This document shows positions 55,212 through 64,000 of a DNA stretch of 64,000 nucleotides, piece by piece (position 1 is the first letter of the stretch; each line of letters opens with the position of its first letter). Source of the stretch: Gautieria morchelliformis (taxonomy: Eukaryota > Basidiomycota > Agaricomycetes > Gomphales > Gomphaceae); assembly GCA_015179125.1 (NCBI GenBank), contig WHVA01000004.1:558001-622000 (forward strand), given 5' to 3'. The notes under the pieces are model-generated. The model saw only the letters and a list, made by a program, of their open reading frames with translations, was not told the DNA's origin and made no database searches. The translations under genes were made by a program, and so were the position numbers.

Positions 55212-56540
55212 AAGTCTTGAAGGGTTCCAAAACAGTGCTAGAGCAGGTGCAGAGTGGTCTGATTCAATGCTTGCATGACAGGTATGGGCCAGGGAAGGAC
55301 AAGAAGGCTGACCCACTCTGGGCCACACTCAGTCAACAGATCTCTTGGTGGGAGTGGCTCGTAGGAGTGTACATGCAAGCCTGTGACAAACCGTGTCATC
55401 CCATGTCACCTTATTGTGATGAAGTAATACCGAGTTCCATTGTTCACCTCATATAGCTTTGCGCAGTCTCAAGCTATTCCCATTGTTTTATCTCTTTATT
55501 GTTCTCTGAAAACTATAAAGTAGCTAGCTAGTCTCCCTCCCTTCCCTCAGTAATTTGCAAATGGGCAAATACTGAGGTAAGAAACTTGTTATTATTTTTA
55601 CATTCTTTCTTACTTATACGCATTGTAGATATTGTTGTATAGGTAATTATATTAGTACTTTGCAAATGGGAAAATACTGAGATATTGTCGTATAGTTTAT
55701 CTACCCTTACATGGCTTGCTCAGGACTTTGAGAGTGAGTTTCAAGGTGACATGGAGAGATTCCTTGGCTTCTTTGCCTACACAGGTAGTGTCATGGCAGA
55801 AGGTTGAAGTTAAGACACCATCAATGCGTCTCCTGGTCACTGAGGACATCCCCAATTGCACCAACCATCTGGAACAGGAGCAGCAGCAGGAACACTACAG
55901 GGATGAGAAAGGTGTGTTTTCCAAGGAGAAGTGGGTGGAGAAGTGGGGGTCAAAAAACAAGTGGGACATTTATTATGAACTAGAGCCCAAAGCTAGGGCA
56001 TGGAACTAGACAAACTAATTGGACAAGTTAATTACACCCTACTGTTAAATGCTATGCTGCTGGCTTCCAAGGGCATTCTGAAGGCATTCTTAAGCTGGTG
56101 TGTCATGCAGAGACCCTGTAAGGGCAACTCTCCTTAGACAGCAGAATTCATGCAGTCTGGCAGAGAGGGATCCAAAGGATGAATAAATGACTATCTACAT
56201 GACATAAGGCTCACCTGGCAGAGAGGGATCCAAAAAGGAAAGGATAAGGACCCCCACTGCCAGCACACTGACTATATACTCGCACCGTCACACACCCTTT
56301 CACATCTCCAGGAGTACTCACCTCACAAATGATACTGGCCCTGACCTCTGCAGTGATCACCTAATGCATACAAGACTCCAACACCACTCTGGATAGAAGC
56401 CACAACTGAGGGCCCAGGACCTCGGCTTTGGGACTGAGGTGGATGCAGGGACGGGTCGGGGGTTCTGGGCATGCTTAGACCCAGACTGGGGCTGAGCTTG
56501 GGAATGGCTTCAGAAAAGGGTTCCTCTGACATCACCCTCC
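55212..56540 (+). other. Probable decayed retroelement internal region
   Basis: Two open stretches (55217-55456 and 55716-56009) have no motif that I recognise (for example EKWVEKWGSKNKWDIYYELEP). A direct repeat, TTTGCAAATGGG(C/A)AAATACTGAG, occurs at about 55553 and 55656. Nothing here supports a working gene. Confidence 0.35.
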
Positions 56541-57310
56541 CTCTAGAGTGCTGTGTCCTCAAAGCACAGGACATGATTGATTGGAAGGCTGTTGCCCTAA
56601 TCTTCCGAGGTGCTCTGGGGGAGCTTTACCACATTGAACACTAGGTGAAGCCATGCCATTGATGCGGGGAGGTGGAGGTAGTATGCATTCCTTCCAGCTC
56701 TCTGGACCACTGCAAAGGGTCTGAGGTACTGGTGGGTGAGAAGGGTCAGCTAGTCAAGATGTCACTCATGGTGAGGAAGACATGATCGTCAACATTGTAC
56801 TCTGAGGTGAGGATTCGATGTTGGTTGTAATACCAAGCCATGTCGTCTTTCACCTTGACCATGGCTGACCACACTTCCATGAGTGAGGCTTCCATCCAGG
56901 CTCAGAATTTGTTCACAGGTTCCATCTGAGAGTTTGGCTGGTTGGGCTTGAAGCCCATCCAAGGGTGCTGCCCAGTGTTGAGTATGGATGGGGTCTCCTG
57001 TGTTGCGGAGTGGATATGGTTGTTGTACTGGAACTCTACGAGTGGGAGGAGCTCATCCCAGTCATCCTGCCTCTCGTTCACAAAGAGCCAAAGTTACTGC
57101 TCGAGCTCTTGGTTGACACGCTCTATCTGGCCATCCCCTTGCAGGTGCTATGCAGTGGTCATGGAGAGTCAGATCCTGAGCATACAGTAGAGTTTTCAGG
57201 TCAGTTTGGCCATGAACTGGGGGCCTCAGTCAGAAACAACCTGGTGTGGGAGCCCATGCAACTTCCAGATGTTCCAGCACAGGGGGCATTGTTTTGGAAC
57301 CTGTTGAACT
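56541..57310 (-). pseudogene. Ty3/Gypsy integrase relic
   Basis: On the minus strand, in shifting frames, are [21 protein letters not shown], a QxERVNQELEQ-like stretch, WDELLPLVEFQYNNHIHSAT, LNTGQHPWMGFKPNQP, SAMVKVKDDMAWYYNQHR and LVFNVVKLPQST. These are the integrase core and the C-terminal region of a Gypsy lineage different from copies A and B. Many stops and shifts are present. An LTR begins just upstream (57322). Confidence 0.8.
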
Positions 57311-57321
57311 AAACGTAAAAC

Positions 57322-58762
57322 TGTGGTGTTAAACACAATTCTAAAGTTCAATCAGATATTTGACTTTACAAGCACACGCAAGCTTCGAAACTATTCTAAC
57401 GGAGAACCCAATTAAGAAATTATACTCCGGTGAACAATCAGAATCAGTATTGGTACAGGAAGTGTAGCAATAGAGATTTAACTGAACACGTGTAGTTCTT
57501 AGATTATGCAATACTTTGTGAGGTCAAAGAATGTTTATAGGCGTCCAAGGGTCCAGATACTCTAAGGGGGAAAGCTACCTAGAGTCTTAGGACCGCGGGT
57601 CGAGTGAATTAAAGACAACAATAATCCCCAAGACGTGAAAAGATAGTTCTGCGCTTGAACTCTTCCTCAGTTCAAGTATGTCACTATTCTTGTGGCTTTT
57701 CTGGTTTTCCAACTCAACAAACATAGGATATTAACTCACTTACCCTGAGTTAGGTTAATATCTGCAGTGCGTTGATTGATCAAGAAAGATCAATTACTCA
57801 AAAGGCTATTAACCCACTTAGCTCGTTAATAATCTATTGCGTGAATTGAATAACTAATAACCAAGTCTATTAGATCACTGCTCAGAGTGGCGTCTAATGG
57901 TACAGGATTACTAATCAGTTACTCTTAGTAATGTTGCTGTTCGCAGCGCAATTATTCAGAGCCTGCTGCAATTAAAATAGAGCACTCTTGTACTTCTCAG
58001 AGCCAATCAGAGTTGCTGCAATCTTAGACTGTAGCCAAGTCAGTGAGCCAGTACTTCGGTACAAGGCTGGGTTGAAGTCACACTTCAGTTACTCAAGGTA
58101 TGAGTGGTTTGGGTGAAAGATGATTGATTGCTTCACTGCTAAAACTGCAGGCTATTTATACTGCACCTATCTAGCTTATGTAACTACTGCTAGGAACCTT
58201 GTAGAGGCTTCTACTACTGTGAAGAACCTTGTGGAAGCTTAGAGAAGCTTCAGGAAAGGTTTGGAAACTATTGGAAGGCTGTGGAAGGTTCTATTGCTAT
58301 ATTGGGTTAAAGTCACAGCTCTGTGACAGTAAAGCTAAGAGTATGTAAGAAACTCCCATGCTCATGTGATTATCATGTGATGAAGGAAAGTCGTGTGACT
58401 TCAAGCTGGATTGAGGTCATGTGACTGTGTCATGTGATTGTCAGGTGACTGTAGATAATCAAGTGACTTTGAGGTCAGGTGATTGTCAGGTGACTGTAGA
58501 TAATCAGGTGACTTTGAGGTCAGGTGATTGACAGGTGACTGTGGGTGATCAGGTGACTTTGAGCTGTTTTTGAGGTCATGTGATAGTCATGTGATCGTAG
58601 GTGATTCTTAGCTAAACTATCAAGAGATTGTTGTATCTTGTGGACCCAATGTGAGTGTAGCATAGAAATATTAATACAACCTTTCTTGAGGACATTTGAA
58701 ACTAATTAACTACCTAGTAAATGTTCATAAATAGGTAGCTACTTTGTGGACGATCCCTAACA
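57322..58762 (-). repeat. ~1.44-kb LTR, minus strand
   Basis: On the minus strand it starts TGTTAGGGATCGTCC at 58762 and ends TTTAACACCACA at 57322. A TATA-like GTATAAATAGCC (about 58149-58160) sits behind a block of repeats at 58360-58600. No target duplication is clear (AAAAC left, GCCAT right). Element type is inferred from the TG...CA ends and the promoter layout. Confidence 0.6.
58360..58600 (-). repeat. Array of GTGA/TCAC-type motifs inside the LTR
   Basis: A ~46-bp unit (CAGGTGACTGTAGATAATCA, then GGTGACTTTGAGGTCAGGTG) is repeated about three times, with diverged copies on both sides. Each unit has several (A/G)TGTGA or AGGTGA steps. The array lies upstream of the TATA-like box of the LTR, so an enhancer role is plausible. 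Confidence 0.7.
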
Positions 58763-59135
58763 GCCATAGGAAAGTTTTCCCACAGGGAAAACCCTGAATA
58801 AAACAGGAAAAACTTGTTGAATTATATAATAATATTTCGGGCAGGGAAAACCATAACAAAGCTGTGAATTACTCTATGCTTTAGCCTGCCATGGAAACCC
58901 AAGCAAACTCCTAGAATTTTGGCAGGTAAAACTCTGAATAAAACCTTGAGAAGACATAGTATTATGAATAGGTTATTTGTCAAGGCAAGACTTGGTGAAA
59001 ACATTAGGTTTAACATGGATTTTGCCGACTGGCAAAATCTTAACAAAATAAAAATATTTTACCAGTTAAAATCATAAACAAACACATGATATTACGAAGG
59101 TTTTCCCTGGGCAATGGAAAAATGATTGAAGACCA
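58763..59135. repeat. Degenerate short repeats
   Basis: Loose repeats of a GGCAGG(G/T)AAAAC...AATAAAAC(C/A) theme recur every 50-70 bp. No gene is seen. Confidence 0.5.
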
Positions 59136-59720
59136 TGACACAGGCGAACAACGCCGAGACATGAACCCACGTGATAGCAGCGCAGACCGAGGTGCCCAGC
59201 CCTAGCGGCCCACCACAGCCTAAGGCACCGACAACCACAGGCCATGTGCCAGTGCACAAAACAGTCCATACACATGCACAGCCGCCGCCAGCCTAGTTGC
59301 CGCAACCCACACGCCGACTTGGGAGAAAATGACCCGGATGAACGACATCGCCGCATGGACCCACGAGATGACAGGAACAAAGGAGAAAGGGATGAGGAAG
59401 AGGGAGGGACAGAACAGGGATAGAAGCAGTCAGACAGACCAATGAGGATGCAACATGGACACGTGAGATCATGGAGCCAGAGAGCCAGAGCGCCATCCAC
59501 ACAGCACTCCCAGATGACCCGCAAAGCATACCCTTATCACCACGCTGTCGCCCAATGGGAGCCCAGAGGATACAGAGTGTGTTTATCAGTGAGGTCACTT
59601 TTGTGGAAGCTGTTGTGCATTGTAAGAGTAGAGCAGGTTCACATATGTATGGCTCAAGCTGGGTATGATCATTTGGAAGAGAATGAGTGGTTCATCGAAA
59701 AATCTGCTCTCTGAGTGCTT
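59136..59720 (+). pseudogene. Probable decayed retroelement reading frame
   Basis: One plus frame is Pro/Thr/Gln-rich (EVPSPSGPPQPKAPTTTGHV, then THAQPPP) and is cut by many TGA and TAG codons, as expected of a deaminated gag-like frame. No diagnostic motif. The minus-strand 150-codon frame over the same bases is Cys/Ser-rich and looks like chance. Confidence 0.3.
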
Positions 59721-61338
59721 AAAATCAGCAGCTTAAGCACCAATTTTTCAGTGTTGAATTAGTGCCTTTTGCATCTATATATTTTGAGGATGGAACAAGA
59801 AGCATGCAACCGTAGCAGGTACACGAGCAGTTGCTTCTCCCTGCAGCCTCATAGACGAGAAAAATATGACTCCTTAGAGATAAAAAGAGGATGGAAGAGG
59901 ACGGAAGATGGAAGAGGATAGACCGTCCATCCACTTCCACCTTACTTCCATCCCTAGGAGTATGTATGTACCCCGGCCCGTGACGTGCTGGGGTACATAC
60001 TAGTAGGGCATGGCGTTCCATGTGGAGAGTAGATAGATGGTGTGTAGATCGCTGGCATATCGACATAATGGGTATAATTTAGCTTTTTGAAGTAGTGCTT
60101 TGATGGCGTGCTCTTTACCACGCCTTGATGGTGAAAAGCTTCGCTCTCTTATGCCAGTCTACTCTGACGCATGGTGCATGGCGTCTTCTGCACCAACCCC
60201 CACCCTCTACTTCCTCCGGAGTCCGCTAACACCATCACCAGCATGAGAAAATACCACCAGCATCCTCTCCATTAGCATATGGGATGAATGGACAGTGTTC
60301 ATTCATCAAAGCTAGAGGTGGAACGTGGACCCCTCCTCTTCCACATCCATACACTCTTGTCTCAGGGGAGATGGACAATGAACCTCTCAGTCCACGGAAG
60401 ACCATGTCTCCCACTCCTCAGAACACTCTCAAGTGTGCATGGACATGGTCTCCATGTCCAAGCACAGTTGGTTCCGAGTGGTATTGGTTAAAGTGGTGGA
60501 TCCTGAAAATTGTGACAGGGGAAAGGTTCGGGAATGTGAAAAGCCTCATGGTTCTGCAAACAGAGGTAAGAGTGAGTGCATGGAGCATTGTGTGATGCAT
60601 ATGTGGGTGGGGGGTTGAGGGAGGCACTGTGAGGGGCACGCAATGGCTGGAGCGGGAAAATTGGGGCACCTTAAGGCTAGTTGAGAGAAATAGTCAACAA
60701 AGGTGAAGATGAAATGGACAAAGTCGACATCCATGTGCATAGACTCAAGTTCAATGAACTGGAAAATGCGCTTGAGATCAGCATGATCACTAAAGAGCCT
60801 TCTCTGTCAAGAAGTCTTCTCAATCAGGAAGTGGAAAGGCTTACTAGAGATGGCCGAATGTTCTCACTCCCCCAAAGAAGAAAAGCGCATTGAAAAAGGT
60901 GAGCTTTACTCTGAAGCTGATACTCACAGATACTCGGCGAACATCAAACATCAATGCTGTGGGTATTTGGATCCAATGCGGCTTGGCACTGCAGCTGGCA
61001 TTGCATTTGCGACGAGTGCGGTGATGAAGCCAGCCACGTTCTGTCACCTGAATAGGAAAGGATTCCATGTGACTATTATAGTGCATGGAATGGGTACTCC
61101 ATCTGTCAGACAAAATCAGCAAAAGGGACATCCGCGCCATAAGGATAAGGAAGGTGTCGAACAGTGGCTTCCCACCTTCACTGTATCCAGTAAGCCCAGG
61201 GGCTGCACCAAGAATTCGGGCCATGGTGTAACGGTCGTGATACTGATGAAGGTGGCAGCTTAGCTAGAAAGTGGCATAAGTCAACTGTCAAGCGTAGAAG
61301 AAACATTTACCACACCGCTCATCCTTGAACAGGAATGC
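59721..61338. other. No confident gene
   Basis: Frames of up to 137 codons exist (for example 60284-60595 and 60850-61263, plus strand), but none shows a family motif. Mutation patterns resemble the flanking debris. A G/A-rich inverted block near 59880-59960 and a palindrome GTATGTACCCC...GGGGTACATAC (59959-60000) are the only structures that I see. Confidence 0.35.
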
Positions 61339-61920
61339 TGTTACGACCGTTCACTTCCGACTTCCGACCTTCAGTTCCGCAACACTTTCCGCCCTTCCGA
61401 TATTTCCGACATCCCGCCCCTTGTTCATTTCCCTTGTTCTTTTGACTCTATTACTCGGACCCCCCGGACCCACCTTACCGTTCATCAAGACCATATGTCC
61501 GGCCCTCATTGTGTTTCGTTGTCAAGACATGTTTTCCCGACCCCTTGTTCTTTGCCATTGTTCTACCTTACCCTGAACCCCCCTTGTAGTCCCATTGTTC
61601 CCAATTAGTTAGTTCCCACGCATTGTCTACTCGACTTCCGCTTCCCCTGGAACTTGCTTAGTATCATACCATTACCTGTTGTTTCTGCGCTTTGTATAAA
61701 ACCCCCTCATGTATGTCTGTTATTCTGCAATCAGATAACCACCTTCGATACTTGATTTCCTTCGCTCCATCTCCTGTTCTTAGCACAGCAAGTCTAGCAA
61801 GACCTCAGTCTCTCCACCTTCCGTCTTCCGCCTCAATTCCGCCCCAAGTTCCGACCAACCTTCAGTTCAGTACATTCCGACTTCCGACCCATTTCCGAAA
61901 TACCTAGGACGATAGTTTCA
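61339..61920 (+). repeat. LTR (582 bp) with CTTCCG-rich ends
   Basis: Starts TGTTACGACCG and ends ATAGTTTCA. A TATA-like TATAAAACC lies near 61696. TTCCGACTTCCGACC-type repeats occur near both ends. After the end comes TTGGGGGTGCAACC, like a primer-binding region. No target duplication is found (AATGC / TTGGG), so only one side of an element may be left. Confidence 0.6.
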
Positions 61921-61934
61921 TTGGGGGTGCAACC

Positions 61935-64000
61935 TACAAGTTGAAGCCGCTGTCCTTTCCAGTTCTGACTTAGCGGAAATCTCGATACGTAACAAATGCC
62001 GCCAATGCTTTGCAAAGCTCCATCTGAAGAATCTGTGACCAGTGTGAAAACATACGAAGTCCATCATTACCTTTCCAACGCCCGTGACCATGGACAATAT
62101 CTTCTTCATCGTAATATCCTTGACAAGATGCAGCTTGTAAACCTGAGGATGCATGTGACTCATCCATATTATTTTTGGGGATTTTTCCGCTGTGTGATTT
62201 GTATGTAAAAGTATTTGTACAGCAGTCAACTACTGTGTATAAAGGGAATAAGAATAGAATGCCAGTTGCATATGGCCGGACACCCGGAGTCAAAACGCAA
62301 ATTGTGAAATTGAAGCGCGACCATCTGGCCAACCTCACTGAGACATGAAAGGCAGTGTACCCTAGAACCATGTAAATCACAAGCTGCACACAACAACTAA
62401 AGACCCACCGAGTGATGCTTTGCTAATTCCTGCTTCTGATCCTTCCAATTAATCGCCTGGTCCCCATCCCATATGAATCCCACATATCTAGTAACTTCTC
62501 AAGTCACGGCAAAACTGAAGCAAACATAAAAAAACGAAAGGACTGATGTGAAAGATGGTATGTACTCTGTCACAGGCAGCCCCTCAGCTTCATCCATCAG
62601 CATGACGTTCCCGATGCTTATGTCACGGTGCAACCAGCCATTCTTAAAAAGCCCAAAATACCCTGTCAATCACCATTATAGGTAAATCATGTCTGATGCC
62701 CTCTTCGTTTACATACCTAACATGGCATGCACTATACAACGCACGAGCAATCGAGGACTTTGTGCAGCTTGCAGTGATGTCACTTGGGTCACAAAAGCAG
62801 ATCGCATATGTATTCGTTCGTCAGGCCTAACCCCAGTGTATGGCTCTGGCGCACACATGGGCCAATACGCTGCATCATCAGGTATGAACTTATCCATTCC
62901 GTCCTTGACAGGGTATGAGTCAAGGATGTCTGGCAGTCCAAATGCGCCCGATAACGCTTGAAACATTGTGCCTTCTTCGTTATGGGTTTTCAATGGCCAA
63001 GAATCTTTCAGAATGACAGTGTCTGGCAAGGGAAAAGATATGCCTCCCTCCCACCTCAAGGGTTCTCAGCCATCAGTCTCTTTTCCAGGCTGAGAACGTG
63101 GGTGTTGATGACTTCGTAAGTTATCCCAGTGAGTGGACGGAGGTTGAGTGGGAGAACCATCGGTGGTGGTTGCACCTTCAAACCCAATTGTTAACTACTG
63201 GTGCGGATCTCTAAACATCAAAATGCACCCTTCTTGACCAAAAGATACACATGCGTTGCTCGTCCGTGAACGCAACGTCGGTCACAAAGTGTTTTCGAAA
63301 TCTTGAATATACCCCTCTCGGGAATCGCAAGGTCTGTGATGGTACGAGTAGTATCGATTCCAGCATGTTTTTCATCGGTCCAAGAATTAATCCCAACTAC
63401 TCCGTGGACAAATCCTTCAAAGCCTGCCTCCTGTGAGAGGTCAAGTTCTGGCATAACAACCAGACCCTTGCGAGAATAAAATCCAAAGCGCACCCCCATC
63501 GTTGCGTGGTTGAAATGGATAACAGTGACGAAAAGTCTATCCAATCGGTGTGCGAACATACAGCGCGCAAATGTGCTTGACTGCATGATCAAACCAGGCC
63601 AGTTATTCTTCACCTCTATGCAAATTTCAGCCTCGTTCCATGAGAGCCTCGGCTCTCATCGACAGACTGACAAACACCAAGGTCTGGTTTTAGAGGGGAG
63701 TCTTTGTCAAGTCCTTCAGCCATTTCCCGACCGTACATGTAAAACTGAAGACCTCGGTGGATATTGCGTTTCGGCAGCTTTTTGGAGGAGATGGACAGAA
63801 TCTGGGTGAGTAACCACTCCAACGGCACATAATGAGCACTTTCTGGACCAGTGTGGCTGGGCCATTCCTTGAAAGTGTTGGTTGGGCTGTGCCAGAATAC
63901 ACCAGGTTTCACTTTGGATAGGACAGCGTCGACAATTTTTTGATCTGCCCAACAGCGCTCTTCAAGCAGAGAATTACTCTCAAACGTCGCACCGCAGAAC
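61935..64000 (-). pseudogene. FunK1-type fungal protein kinase, broken, runs off the window
   Basis: Minus-strand pieces from 64000 leftward match the fungal FunK1 kinase family: SWNEAEICIEVKNNWPG, then FARCMFAHRLDRLFVTV, a RWEGGISFPLPD...LKDSWPL segment (62709-63059), the catalytic loop WLHRDISIGNVMLMDEAEG (HRD at 62622-62630), GFIWDGDQAINW and GTLPFMS, ending near ALAAFVTYRDFR. Two clear introns remain (62663-62716, 54 nt, and one after PVTE). The gene is damaged by one-base shifts (near 63060, where one extra C would restore the frame, and near 63630) and by TGA codons in the C-terminal part. The family is expanded in mushroom-forming fungi and its substrates are unknown. The N-terminus lies outside the window. 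Confidence 0.8.

Noticed and set aside
59072-59524. 150-codon Cys/Ser-rich minus-strand frame
   Set aside because: Overlaps a more protein-like plus frame full of TGA codons; no cysteine spacing pattern of a known family.

Overview
The window looks like a transposon-rich piece of a filamentous basidiomycete genome, most likely Agaricomycetes. The evidence is short (about 45-70 nt) introns with GT-AG or GC-AG borders in every host gene, a FunK1-type fungal kinase, a basidiomycete-type multi-pass membrane protein, and fungal Copia and chromovirus Gypsy retroelements. I cannot name the species; nothing here is diagnostic below class level.

Layout. 1-14.3 kb is a stack of nested, broken elements: a Gypsy pol fragment split by a 3.47-kb element that carries an unknown multi-exon gene, a palindromic Copia with 899-bp arms, two tandem arrays, a truncated minus-strand chromovirus Gypsy (copy A) and another Copia scrap. 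14.4-31.3 kb is the host island. It holds a foldback element, a small hypothetical gene (15149-15510), a membrane protein (17788-19044), an FAD monooxygenase (20611-22426), COA6 (23371-23734), a large Rab-GAP/TBC protein (23889-28373) and an aldo/keto reductase (29281-30972). COA6 and the TBC gene are divergent from a 154-bp shared promoter. The TBC and reductase genes converge. 31.3-36.7 kb holds a second, broken copy of the unknown-gene element with a tRNA-derived SINE inside it, followed by three related ~1.03-kb LTR copies in + / - / + order. 37.6-54.6 kb is a Copia element interrupted by a repeat and by a nearly complete 9.15-kb chromovirus Gypsy (copy B), with a solo LTR in its 3' LTR and a partial tandem duplication after it. 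54.6-61.9 kb is decayed LTR and pol debris. 61.9-64.0 kb is the C-terminal part of a broken FunK1 kinase gene that runs off the window.

Three points stand out. (1) The Gypsy family carries a third reading frame of about 660 codons (ORF3) between the chromodomain integrase and the 3' LTR, present in both copies and of unknown function. (2) The unknown multi-exon gene occurs twice, 31 kb apart, inside elements with the same left terminus; its coding changes are mostly synonymous. (3) Many element stops are CGA to TGA changes, in one case shown directly by comparing two copies, which points to cytosine deamination. Gene models were built by hand from reading frame, splice sites and family knowledge; no search or alignment program was run.
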